DNA from: Limnohabitans kasalickyi
GTDB taxonomy: Bacteria; Pseudomonadota; Gammaproteobacteria; Burkholderiales; Burkholderiaceae_C
Length of the DNA stretch: 64,000 bases
Assembly (NCBI GenBank): GCA_965234325.1
Contig: OZ248416.1
Coordinates: forward strand, 62,001 to 126,000
Reading direction: 5' to 3'
In this document: positions 35,534 through 43,719 of the stretch, piece after piece
Numbering within the stretch: position 1 is the stretch's first letter
Layout of the letters: each line of letters starts with the position of its first letter
Notes under the pieces: generated by a model
The model's database searches: none
What the model saw: the letters and a program-made list of their open reading frames with translations, nothing else
Told to the model about the DNA's origin: nothing
Translations under genes and position numbers: made by a program

Positions 35534-36739
35534 TCAGTCCCAAGACAAAGCACCACCCGTTTGGTACTCGATCACGCGGGTTTCGAAGAAGTTGCGTTCT
35601 TTTTTCAGGTCGATCATTTCGCTCATCCAAGGGAAAGGGTTTTCCTCATTGGGGAACAGCGCTTCCAAACCGATTTGCGTGGCGCGGCGGTTGGCGATGT
35701 AGCGCAGATAACCTTTGAACATCGATGCATTCAAGCCCAGCACGCCACGGGGCATGGTGTCTTCTGCATAGCGGTATTCGAGCTCGACAGCTTGCATGAA
35801 CAAAGCGTTGATTTCGGCTTTGAACTCGGCTGTCCACAAATGTGGGTTTTCCAGTTTGATCTGATTGATCAAATCGATGCCAAAGTTGCAGTGCATGGAC
35901 TCGTCACGCAAGATGTATTGGTATTGCTCTGCAGCACCGGTCATCTTGTTTTGGCGACCTAAGGCCAAGATTTGAGTGAAGCCCACATAGAAGAACAAGC
36001 CTTCCATCAAGCATGCAAACACGATCAAAGACTTCAAGAGTGTCTGATCGGTTTCGGGTGTGCCTGTGTGGAAGTTGGGGTCCATGATCGCGTCGATGAA
36101 CGGAATCAAGAACTCGTCTTTGTCGCGGATGGATTTGACTTCGTGGTAAGCGTTGAAGATCTCGCCATCGTCTAAGCCCAAAGACTCGACGATGTATTGG
36201 TAAGCGTGTGTGTGGATCGCTTCTTCAAACGCTTGACGCAACAAAAACTGACGGCACTCAGGTGCGGTGATGTGGCGGTAGGTGCCCAACACGATGTTGT
36301 TGGCGGCCAATGAATCGGCCGTCACGAAGAAGCCGAGGTTGCGCATGATCAAGCGACGCTCATCATCGGTCAAACCATTCGGGTCTTTCCACAAGGCGAT
36401 GTCACGTGTCATGTTCACTTCTTGCGGCATCCAGTGGTTAGCGCAAGTCGCGAGGTATTTTTCCCACGCCCATTTGTATTTGAAAGGCACCAGCTGATTG
36501 ACGTCGGTTTGGCCGTTGATGATGCGCTTGTCTGCTGCAGTGACACGGCGTGTGCTGGGTTTAGCTGCGGCGCTCGAGGGTGTTGGCGCTGGTGCACCAT
36601 CGTTCAATGTGCGAGTGGCTGCAACAGGCTGAGCATCAGGTGTCGCAGAAAGAGGTGGGAATTCCATCGAGCGGTTAGGTAAACCGCTTGCAAGAGGTGA
36701 TGGCGATGAGGGCTTGATTTCTTCGTCCCAGGTCAACAT
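35534..36739 (-). CDS. nrdB: Class Ia ribonucleotide reductase beta subunit NrdB
   Basis: A 401-residue diiron subunit that generates the tyrosyl radical used by NrdA to reduce ribonucleotides. The predicted iron ligands are D142, E173, H176, E246, E280 and H283. Y180, in the E173-A-I-H176-T-H-A-Y180 motif, is the radical tyrosine. The first 60 residues are a low-complexity Ser/Pro/Ala region not found in short NrdB proteins. It is followed by a segment (TAADKRIINGQTDVNQLVPFKYKW) usual in this clade. It lies 93 bases after nrdA on the same strand and is probably co-transcribed. Confidence 0.95.
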   Translation of the reverse strand: MLTWDEEIKPSSPSPLASGLPNRSMEFPPLSATPDAQPVAATRTLNDGAPAPTPSSAAAKPSTRRVTAADKRIINGQTDVNQLVPFKYKWAWEKYLATCANHWMPQEVNMTRDIALWKDPNGLTDDERRLIMRNLGFFVTADSLAANNIVLGTYRHITAPECRQFLLRQAFEEAIHTHAYQYIVESLGLDDGEIFNAYHEVKSIRDKDEFLIPFIDAIMDPNFHTGTPETDQTLLKSLIVFACLMEGLFFYVGFTQILALGRQNKMTGAAEQYQYILRDESMHCNFGIDLINQIKLENPHLWTAEFKAEINALFMQAVELEYRYAEDTMPRGVLGLNASMFKGYLRYIANRRATQIGLEALFPNEENPFPWMSEMIDLKKERNFFETRVIEYQTGGALSWD

Positions 36740-36832
36740 AAAAATTTTTCCAATGCTTGAATTATGGATGCAAGAAAGTGAATCGCAAAGCGATCACGAA
36801 CTTCCTTGCAAATATTGTTGTGCAATTACAAA

Positions 36833-39748
36833 TTACTGACAGGACTCGCAGGTGGGATCGTCCACGCCACAGAACGCGATGTCAGTGGCGGGGATGGCAT
36901 TCATCTGCGCTTGCGCTGCAGCGGCAGCGGCTTCAAGGGCTGTCATGCCGCTTGATGCAGGGCCTGAAGACACAGAGTTGTGAGAGCCCGCTTGCACGGT
37001 TGATTTCTCGACTTGTTGTGCGCTGGACGTGCGGAGGTAGTAGGTGGTTTTTAAGCCACGCAACCAAGCGAGTTTGTAAGTCTCGTCGAGCTTCTTACCG
37101 GACGCACCTGCCATATAGATGTTGAGCGACTGCGCTTGGTCAATCCACTTTTGACGACGCGATGCGGCTTCAACCAACCAAGTAGGTTCCACTTCGAACG
37201 CCGTGGCATACAAGGCTTTGATTTCTTGCGGCACGCGGTCGATAGGGCGCAGTGAGCCGTCGAAGTGTTTCAGGTCCATGACCATCACGTCGTCCCACAA
37301 ACCTAAACGCTTCAAGTCGCGCACCAAGTAGTTGTTGATGACCGTGAATTCACCAGACAAATTGGACTTGACCGACAAGTTGCCAAAGCAAGGCTCGATG
37401 GAGGCGTCCACGCCAATGATGTTGGAAATGGTGGCGGTGGGTGCGATGGCCACACAGTTGGAGTTACGCATGCCATCTTTGGCAATCTTGGCACGCAGTG
37501 CGTCCCAATCCATGGTCTTGGAGCGATCCATTTCTAAGTAGCCACCACGCGCTTCGGTCAGCAAGTCGATCGAGTCCAGAGGCAAGATGCCTTTGTCCCA
37601 CAACGAGCCTTTGTAGCTGGCGTATTTGCCGCGCTCTTTGGCTAATTCGCTGGACGCCCAGTAGGCGTAATAACAAACGGCTTCCATTGAACGGTCTGCA
37701 AACTCCACCGCTTCTTGCGAGGCGTAAGGCACACGCATGGCGTACAAGCTGTCTTGGAAAGACATGATGCCCATGCCCACAGGACGGTGGCGCAGGTTGG
37801 AGTCGCGTGCCTTCTTGACGGCGTAGTAGTTGATGTCGATCACGTTGTCGAGCATGCGCATGGCCACATTGATGGTGCGCTTGAGTTTGTCGTGATCGAG
37901 CTCTTTACCGTTGGGCCCGTCTTTCAAGTGTTGAGACAAGTTGACGGAGCCCAAGTTACACACTGCAGTTTCGGTGTCGCTGGTGTTGAGCGTGATCTCG
38001 GTACAGAGGTTGGATGAATGCACCACGCCCACGTGTTGTTGGGGTGAACGCACGTTGCATGGGTCTTTGAAGGTGATCCATGGGTGGCCGGTTTCAAACA
38101 ACATCGTCAACATCTTGCGCCACATGTCGGTGGCTTGCACGGTTTTGCTGGGTTTGATTTCGCCGCGCTTGGCTTTTTCTTCGTAGGCCACGTAAGCTTT
38201 TTCGAAGGGGGCGCCGAACAGGTCGTGCAAATCAGGCACATCAGAAGGTGAGAACAAGGTCCACTCACCTTTCTCCATCACACGACGCATGAACAAGTCA
38301 GGGATCCAGTTGGCGGTGTTCATGTCGTGGGTACGACGGCGGTCGTCGCCGGTGTTTTTGCGCAACTCGAGGAACTCTTCGATGTCCAAGTGCCAGGTTT
38401 CGAGGTAGGTACACACCGCGCCTTTGCGCTTGCCGCCTTGGTTCACCGCCACAGCTGTGTCGTTGACCACTTTCAAGAAAGGCACCACGCCTTGTGATTC
38501 GCCGTTGGTACCCTTGATGTGGCTGCCCAAAGCGCGCACGCGGGTCCAGTCGTTGCCCAAGCCGCCTGCAAATTTAGACAGCAAGGCGTTTTCTTTGATC
38601 AACTCGTAGATGCCGTCCAAATGGTCAGGCACAGTGGACAAGTAGCAGCTGGAGAGTTGCGAACGCAACGTGCCACTGTTGAACAGGGTGGGCGTGCTGG
38701 ACATGAAGTCGAACGAGGACAGCACTTCATAAAACTCAATCGCACGGGCTTCGCGGTCGATTTCGTTCAGCGACAGGCCCATGGCCACGCGCATGAAGAA
38801 GGCTTGTGGCAGCTCGATGCGTGTTTTGCGCACATGCAAGAAGTAGCGGTCATAGAGCGTTTGCAGGCCGAGGTAGTCAAATTGCAAATCGCGGTCTGCT
38901 TTGAGGGCTTGGCCCAAGCGCTCCAAGTCGAACTGAAGCATCTTGTCGTCGAGCAAGTCGTTCTCGACGCCTTTTTTGATGAACTGAGGGAAGTATTCGG
39001 CGTAATGCTGACCCATGTCGGCGTGCAGTACTTCTTTGCCCAGCACTTCTTTTGCGATGGTGTGCATCAACAAGCGTGCAGTGGCGTAGGTGTAGTCAGG
39101 GTCTTTTTCGATCAGGGTACGGGTGGCCAAGATGGCCGCTTTGTACACCTCGTCCATGGGCACACCGTCGTACAGGTTGCGCATGGTTTCGGCCAAGATT
39201 GGCGCGGGTTTGACGTCAGCGCCCAAGCCAGCGCAGGCGTCGTTGATCAGACGTTGCAGGTGTGGCACGTCCAACGGCACGCGTTGGCCGTCATCGATCA
39301 CATGCAGCTCAGGGGCTGCAGGCGCTGCTTGTTCTTTGGTGTGCGCACGTTCTTGGGTGCGACGCTCGCGGTACAACACGTAGGCGCGGGCGATTTCGTG
39401 GTGGCCACCGCGCATCAAGCCCAATTCTGCTTGGTCTTGCACATCTTCAATGTGGAAGGTGCCGCCACCTGGACGTGAACGCATCAAGGCGCGCACCACG
39501 TTTTGAGTCAACACATCGACGGTTTCGCGCACGCTGGCAGAGGCGGCGCCTTGTGTGCCGTGTACCGCCAAAAAGGCTTTCATCATGGCCACGGCAATCT
39601 TGGCCGGCTCAAAAGGCACCACGGCGCCGTTGCGACGGATGATTTGGTAGTGGGCCAAGCTGTTGTGGGTGTCCATCACGGCGCGGTCTTGCGCGACGGG
39701 CGCGTGTTGAGCGGTGATGGCTGAATGGGTTTGTGCTGCGGTTTGCAT
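36833..39748 (-). CDS. nrdA: Class Ia ribonucleotide reductase alpha subunit NrdA
   Basis: A 971-residue catalytic subunit. The N terminus carries an ATP-cone (about residues 27-115, YQIIRRNGAVVPFEPAKIAVAM) and a second, more degenerate cone-like segment, consistent with overall dATP control. Active-site cysteines are seen in SSCYLSTVPD and in NLCTEITLNTSDTETAVCNLGS. The protein ends in C-E-S-C-Q, the redox-shuttle pair. The ATG at 39748 is preceded by AAGGAAG about 10 bases upstream. In-frame ATGs at 39790 and 39892 lie in the promoter region and were rejected. Two NrdR boxes lie about 110-160 bases upstream. Confidence 0.95.
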   Translation of the reverse strand: MQTAAQTHSAITAQHAPVAQDRAVMDTHNSLAHYQIIRRNGAVVPFEPAKIAVAMMKAFLAVHGTQGAASASVRETVDVLTQNVVRALMRSRPGGGTFHIEDVQDQAELGLMRGGHHEIARAYVLYRERRTQERAHTKEQAAPAAPELHVIDDGQRVPLDVPHLQRLINDACAGLGADVKPAPILAETMRNLYDGVPMDEVYKAAILATRTLIEKDPDYTYATARLLMHTIAKEVLGKEVLHADMGQHYAEYFPQFIKKGVENDLLDDKMLQFDLERLGQALKADRDLQFDYLGLQTLYDRYFLHVRKTRIELPQAFFMRVAMGLSLNEIDREARAIEFYEVLSSFDFMSSTPTLFNSGTLRSQLSSCYLSTVPDHLDGIYELIKENALLSKFAGGLGNDWTRVRALGSHIKGTNGESQGVVPFLKVVNDTAVAVNQGGKRKGAVCTYLETWHLDIEEFLELRKNTGDDRRRTHDMNTANWIPDLFMRRVMEKGEWTLFSPSDVPDLHDLFGAPFEKAYVAYEEKAKRGEIKPSKTVQATDMWRKMLTMLFETGHPWITFKDPCNVRSPQQHVGVVHSSNLCTEITLNTSDTETAVCNLGSVNLSQHLKDGPNGKELDHDKLKRTINVAMRMLDNVIDINYYAVKKARDSNLRHRPVGMGIMSFQDSLYAMRVPYASQEAVEFADRSMEAVCYYAYWASSELAKERGKYASYKGSLWDKGILPLDSIDLLTEARGGYLEMDRSKTMDWDALRAKIAKDGMRNSNCVAIAPTATISNIIGVDASIEPCFGNLSVKSNLSGEFTVINNYLVRDLKRLGLWDDVMVMDLKHFDGSLRPIDRVPQEIKALYATAFEVEPTWLVEAASRRQKWIDQAQSLNIYMAGASGKKLDETYKLAWLRGLKTTYYLRTSSAQQVEKSTVQAGSHNSVSSGPASSGMTALEAAAAAAQAQMNAIPATDIAFCGVDDPTCESCQ

Positions 39749-39860
39749 ATCGTTGTTCTTCCTTGCTTCGGGGTCAGTGGCGTGGGTCATGGGGCGCGCT
39801 GTTGCGCATTCAAAACCTGCTGCGCGGCGTCTTTGGATGAGACAACTGCGCCAACACCAC

Positions 39861-39876
39861 ACACTATATCTGGTGT
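39861..39876. promoter_or_regulatory. NrdR box, promoter-distal to the -35
   Basis: ACACTATATCTGGTGT matches the NrdR consensus acaCwATATaTwGtgt at most positions. It lies 113 bases upstream of the nrdA ATG and is centred 32 bp, close to three helical turns, from a second box. That spacing is how NrdR pairs are arranged upstream of class Ia genes in other bacteria. Confidence 0.75.
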
Positions 39877-39892
39877 TCGAGGGTGTGTCCAA

Positions 39893-39908
39893 ACACTACC
39901 GGTAGTGT
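39893..39908. promoter_or_regulatory. NrdR box overlapping the nrdA promoter
   Basis: ACACTACCGGTAGTGT is a perfect 16-bp palindrome with the ACAC...GTGT ends of an NrdR box; its centre is CCGG instead of the AT-rich consensus. It overlaps the probable -10 region of the promoter whose -35 is at 39914-39919. Binding would therefore block RNA polymerase. Confidence 0.72.
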
Positions 39909-39913
39909 TTGTG

Positions 39914-39919
39914 TGTCAA
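39914..39919 (-). promoter_or_regulatory. -35 element of the probable nrdAB promoter
   Basis: On the minus strand this reads TTGACA, a perfect sigma-70 -35. The -10 is less clear: TAGTGT (15-base spacer) or GTGTTT (17-base spacer), both inside the adjacent NrdR box. Confidence 0.5.
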
Positions 39920-40139
39920 TTCGTATTCAATTTTATTTTGTGAAAATCGCAGGCGGACTACAGGGCGTTTGACGATGCAGCGTGGGCCCTATGTGGGTGG
40001 GGAATTGATGGATAAGACCTTGATTTCAAGCGCCCTTCGGCATGATTTGGGCTGCAAAAGCCCATGCCTTCTCACCTTGATTTTTTGATGCACAAACTCT
40101 GTGCAGCATCAAGCGTGTGTATATTTTTTTCGCGCTTGG
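39920..40139. other. Gene-free stretch between ampD and the nrdA promoter
   Basis: No coding sequence recognised. An inverted repeat TGGGCT-GCAAA-AGCCCA lies at 40048-40064. It could be a weak 3' hairpin for ampD on the minus strand, but no T run follows. The remainder is AT-rich near 39930-39955, consistent with an upstream promoter element for nrdA. Confidence 0.35.
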
Positions 40140-40724
40140 CTAAAGAAAACTATTTTTCGGGAAATAACGTGCGTCCCAGCCCAAGCTTCGGCGCAAAAGT
40201 GGCCAATCAAAGCCTGCACCTGGGTCCTGCTTGCGTCCCGCTGCCACATGTTCGTGGCCAGCGATATGTCGCGCTGGGTAGTGTTGGGCAATGGCTGCAC
40301 ACACGCTGCTGAGCGTGTCGTATTGTTCAGGCTCAAAGGTTTGACCTTCCAAACCTTCCAGCTCTAGGCCAATGGAATGGTCGTTGCAGTTGTCACGTCC
40401 TAAATAGTGCGACTTGCCCGCATGCCAAGCGCGGTCGTCACAACTGACAAACTGAATCAGGGCGCCGTCACGGCGAATGAAAAAGTGCGCGGACACTTCC
40501 ATGCCACGAATTTTTTCAAAATAAGGGTGCGCATCCCAATCTAAGGTGTTGGTGAAAAGTGCGGCCACTTCTTGCCCGCCGTATTGGCCGGGTGGCAGGC
40601 TGATGGAATGGATCACCATCAAGTCCGCACGAACGCCAGATGGACGCGGTCCAAAGTTGGGGGAGGGCGTGTGTTGCGCAAAGTTGTACCAGCCGGCGCG
40701 CCACAAGGGGGTGTCAGCAGGCAT
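40140..40724 (-). CDS. ampD: 1,6-anhydro-N-acetylmuramyl-L-alanine amidase AmpD
   Basis: A 194-residue cytoplasmic zinc amidase of the amidase_2 family. It cleaves the peptide from anhydro-muropeptides during wall recycling, supplying the tripeptide used by Mpl (27587). Zinc and active-site segments are LMVIHSISLPPGQYGG near the start and IAGHEHVAAGRKQDPGAGFDW near the end, together with HFFIRRDGALIQFVSCDDRAWHAG. Length is normal. It follows a small membrane-protein gene by 3 bases. Confidence 0.95.
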   Translation of the reverse strand: MPADTPLWRAGWYNFAQHTPSPNFGPRPSGVRADLMVIHSISLPPGQYGGQEVAALFTNTLDWDAHPYFEKIRGMEVSAHFFIRRDGALIQFVSCDDRAWHAGKSHYLGRDNCNDHSIGLELEGLEGQTFEPEQYDTLSSVCAAIAQHYPARHIAGHEHVAAGRKQDPGAGFDWPLLRRSLGWDARYFPKNSFL

Positions 40725-40727
40725 GCA

Positions 40728-40970
40728 TCAGCCTTCTTGGCGCTGTCGATGCGCCTCGCTGCAATACACGCCTTGTGCGCCTTGTATGGCCTCTGATTCA
40801 GGCAAATGCACGCCGCAATGCGCACAGGGCGTCATCACTTGTGGGCCTGACTCGGAGCTACGCCCAGTTGCGTCTGTTTTTTGACCTGTTTGATGGGCAG
40901 GTCTTTTGCGTTGTTGGCGAATCCACCAAATGCCTGCGACTATGACGACCAGCCAGATCAGGTACTTCAT
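40728..40970 (-). CDS. PP0621-family small membrane protein with Cys pair
   Basis: An 80-residue protein. The N-terminal membrane helix (about 2-17, KYLIWLVVIVAGIWWI) is followed by a basic linker. The C-terminal segment CAHCGVHLPESEAIQGAQGVYCSEAHRQ looks like a small treble-clef zinc site (two Cys in CAHC, then Cys and His). Proteins of this type are conserved next to ampD in many betaproteobacteria; function unknown. The ATG at 40970 overlaps the stop of the CcsA-like gene by 4 bases. The longer in-frame start lies inside that gene and is rejected. Confidence 0.85.
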   Translation of the reverse strand: MKYLIWLVVIVAGIWWIRQQRKRPAHQTGQKTDATGRSSESGPQVMTPCAHCGVHLPESEAIQGAQGVYCSEAHRQRQEG

Positions 40971-41782
40971 GCCACGCGGCCCAACACCACTTCCACCACA
41001 AACCGCGAGCCCGCATAGCCCAGCAGCAGCAAGCCCGCTCCCGCATACAACACCCGCACAGCCTTGCGACCCCGCCAGCCAAAGCGGCTGCGCCCTACCA
41101 ACAACACGGCAAACGTGAACCACGAGAGCAGAGAAAACACAGTTTTATGGTCCCAGCGCCACGCCGCTTTGGCGCCGTACAAGCTGTCGCCAAACAGCCA
41201 GCCCGCGGCCAGTGTGGCGGTGAGCAAGATAAATCCAGCTTTGACAAAACGGAAGGTGAGTCGCTCCAGGGTCAACAACGGCAATCCCACCGCCGTGTCA
41301 GCGCTGGCCATGCGCATGCTCTTCTCTGCCCGGGTCATCAACCATGCATGCACCACGGCAGCGGCAAACAAGCCATAAGACGCCACGCCCAGGGCCAAGT
41401 GCATGGGCAACCAAGGTGATGCCGCCGTGTGCAGCGGTGAACCAGGGAAAAAAGCGGCGAGCAACACCACGGCTGCCCCTAGGCCCGTCATGGTCCAACG
41501 TGTGCGTAGTTGCGGAAACCAGTGTTGCTCCAGCACATAAAAGGTCAGCATCAACCAAGTGGTGACCGACAGCGCGGGTGCAAAGCCGAAGCGCAGCCCC
41601 TCGGGTTGAGGCGCAAACAGTGCAAAAACCAAACCCAAGCCGTGCAGCGTCAATGGGCCCCACATCAGTCGATGGCCACGGCCGACAGACAAACGTGGGC
41701 CGATCAACGCTGTCAACGCGTAGGCCGTGGCAGTCAAGAGGCTGAGCCACAGAGTGACGGAGAAGTCGCTGGCTAAAATCAT
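40967..41782 (-). CDS. CcsA/YpjD-like inner membrane protein (cytochrome c assembly family)
   Basis: A 271-residue polytopic membrane protein with about eight hydrophobic helices. The segment AAWRWDHKTVFSLLSW corresponds to the Trp-rich WWD-like loop region of the HemX/CcsA family. Relatives handle haem in cytochrome c maturation; the YpjD branch, usually next to ffh as here, has no proven function. It is divergent from ffh with a 57-base gap, and is followed by the PP0621-like gene and ampD in one run. Confidence 0.85.
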   Translation of the reverse strand: MILASDFSVTLWLSLLTATAYALTALIGPRLSVGRGHRLMWGPLTLHGLGLVFALFAPQPEGLRFGFAPALSVTTWLMLTFYVLEQHWFPQLRTRWTMTGLGAAVVLLAAFFPGSPLHTAASPWLPMHLALGVASYGLFAAAVVHAWLMTRAEKSMRMASADTAVGLPLLTLERLTFRFVKAGFILLTATLAAGWLFGDSLYGAKAAWRWDHKTVFSLLSWFTFAVLLVGRSRFGWRGRKAVRVLYAGAGLLLLGYAGSRFVVEVVLGRVA

Positions 41783-41839
41783 GCGACAAGTTTAGCGTTT
41801 TGCTTGGACTCCCTCACTTTGCCCAAACAAGGGTTCTAT

Positions 41840-43234
41840 ATGGCCTCAGCTCTCACCGACAAACTCTCGCGCCTCGTCAAACAGATCAGCGGACAGGCCC
41901 GCATCACCGAGAGCAACGTTGCCGACATGTTGCGTGAGGTCCGCATGGCCTTGCTCGAAGCCGACGTGGCCTTGCCCGTGGTGCGCGACTTCATTGCACG
42001 CGTCAAAGAAAAAGCGCTGGGCCAAGAAGTCATTGGCTCTTTGCAGCCCGGTCAGGCCTTGGTGGCCATCGTCAACAAAGAGTTGACGGCCACCATGGGC
42101 GAAGGCGTCAGCGACTTGAACCTCGCCGCCCAACCCCCGGCCGTTATTTTGATGGCCGGTTTGCAAGGTGCCGGTAAAACCACCACCACCGCCAAGCTGG
42201 CACGCTGGCTCATCAACCAGCGCAAAAAGAAAGTGCTGACTGTTTCGGGCGACGTGTACCGCCCTGCGGCCATTGAGCAGCTCAAAACCGTCACCGCCCA
42301 AGCTGGCGCCGAATGGTTCCCCAGCTCTCCCGATCAAAAGCCCGAAGACATTGCTCGCGCCGCCCTCGACTACGCCCGCAAGCACTACTTCGATGTGTTG
42401 CTGGTCGACACCGCCGGTCGCTTGGCCATTGACGAAGCCTTGATGGCCGAGATCAAAACCCTGCACCGTGTGTTGAACCCCGTTGAAACTTTGTTCGTGG
42501 TGGACGCCATGCAAGGTCAAGACGCCATCAACACCGCCAAGGCCTTCAGTGAAGCCTTGCCTTTGACGGGCATCGTGCTCACCAAACTCGACGGCGACTC
42601 ACGGGGTGGTGCCGCACTGTCGGTGCGACAAATCACCGGTGCGCCCATCAAGTTTGCGGGTACCAGTGAGAAGCTGGATGGCTTGGAGCTGTTCGATGCT
42701 GCACGTCACGCCGGTCGCGTGCTGGGCATGGGCGACATCTTGGCCTTGGTCGAGCAAGTCACCGCGGGTGTGGACATGCAAGCCGCGCAAAAGTTGGCCG
42801 ACAAGGTCAAGCGCGGCGATGCGTTTGACCTCAACGACTTCTTGGCTCAAATTCAGCAGATGCGCCAAATGGGTGGCTTGTCCAGCTTGATGGACAAATT
42901 GCCCACACAAATGGCCGCCAAAGCCGGGCAAATGGACATGGACAAGGCGGAAAAAGACATCGGCCGCAAGCAAGGCATCATCCACAGCATGACGCCGCAA
43001 GAGCGCAGCAAACCCGACCTCATCAAAGCCACCCGCAAACGCCGCATTGCCGCTGGCGCGGGCGTTCAGGTGCAAGACGTGAATCGCATGCTCAAAGAAT
43101 TTGAGCAAATGCAAGACATGATGAAGAAGATGAGCGGCGGCGGCCTGATGAAGATGATGAAAAAACTGGGTGGCATGAAGGGGATGAAGGGCATGCCCGG
43201 CATGGGCGGTGGCGGCTTCCCTGGCATGCGCTAA
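41840..43234 (+). CDS. ffh: Signal recognition particle protein Ffh
   Basis: A 464-residue SRP54 GTPase that binds 4.5S RNA and delivers inner membrane proteins to FtsY/SecYEG. It has an N domain (1-95) and a G domain with P loop G107-L-Q-G-A-G-K-T114, DTAGR and TKLDGD. A Met-rich M domain follows, ending in a GMKGMPGMGGGGFPGMR tail. I use the ATG at 41840 (MASALTDKL), the normal family start. The ATG at 41804 adds 12 residues with no match to the family. Confidence 0.96.
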   Translation: MASALTDKLSRLVKQISGQARITESNVADMLREVRMALLEADVALPVVRDFIARVKEKALGQEVIGSLQPGQALVAIVNKELTATMGEGVSDLNLAAQPPAVILMAGLQGAGKTTTTAKLARWLINQRKKKVLTVSGDVYRPAAIEQLKTVTAQAGAEWFPSSPDQKPEDIARAALDYARKHYFDVLLVDTAGRLAIDEALMAEIKTLHRVLNPVETLFVVDAMQGQDAINTAKAFSEALPLTGIVLTKLDGDSRGGAALSVRQITGAPIKFAGTSEKLDGLELFDAARHAGRVLGMGDILALVEQVTAGVDMQAAQKLADKVKRGDAFDLNDFLAQIQQMRQMGGLSSLMDKLPTQMAAKAGQMDMDKAEKDIGRKQGIIHSMTPQERSKPDLIKATRKRRIAAGAGVQVQDVNRMLKEFEQMQDMMKKMSGGGLMKMMKKLGGMKGMKGMPGMGGGGFPGMR

Positions 43235-43265
43235 CCCTCACACTCAGCCTTAACACTTAGCCGTA

Positions 43266-43294
43266 ACACGGCTCGGTCCTAGCCTAGGCCGTGT
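43266..43294. terminator. Hairpin between convergent ffh and ferredoxin genes
   Basis: ACACGGC and GCCGTGT pair over 7 bp, with further partial pairing inside (CTCGG with CCTAG). It sits between two convergent genes, where a terminator is expected, but neither side has a T run. Confidence 0.4.
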
Positions 43295-43303
43295 GATGCG
43301 TCT

Positions 43304-43633
43304 TCAATATTGGCTGGCCGGCAAATCGATCTGCATGCCATTCATGCCTTCGGTCAGCTTGATCTGGCACGACAAGCGGCTGTTGGCTTGGCGCGCGCAG
43401 GCCGCAAAGTCGAGCATGCCGTCTTCGTCGTCGGTGATGGCCGGTAATTGACTTAACCACGGTTCACGCACCATCACATGGCAAGTGGCGCAGGTGAGAG
43501 TGCCGCCGCAATCGGCGGCCACGCCTTCAATGTCGGCGGCCAAGGCGGCTTTCATCAAAGTTTGGCCAGGTTTGGCGGTGATGCGCGTGCCTTGGGTGTC
43601 GGCGGTGTTTTCAAAAATAACAATTTCAATCAT
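43304..43633 (-). CDS. Adrenodoxin/putidaredoxin-type [2Fe-2S] ferredoxin
   Basis: A 109-residue electron carrier. Cluster ligands are C42, C48, C51 and C89 (C-x5-C-x2-C-x37-C), with the segment EDGMLDFAACARQ before the last Cys, typical of the adrenodoxin/putidaredoxin branch that serves P450s and some Rieske oxygenases. The ATG at 43633 begins MIEIVIFENT, the expected first strand. An upstream in-frame ATG at 43723 adds unrelated residues. It is the third gene after the Rieske oxygenase and glutamine-synthetase-like genes (87-base gap), so it probably feeds electrons to the oxygenase. No reductase gene is nearby. Confidence 0.9.
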   Translation of the reverse strand: MIEIVIFENTADTQGTRITAKPGQTLMKAALAADIEGVAADCGGTLTCATCHVMVREPWLSQLPAITDDEDGMLDFAACARQANSRLSCQIKLTEGMNGMQIDLPASQY

Positions 43634-43719
43634 GGGGGGTCTCACGGGGGCTTTGGGCGTCTGTTGAAGGCGGTCTGCTGCGCCATTGTCGTGCGGCATT
43701 GTGGTGGCGATGTGGTGGA

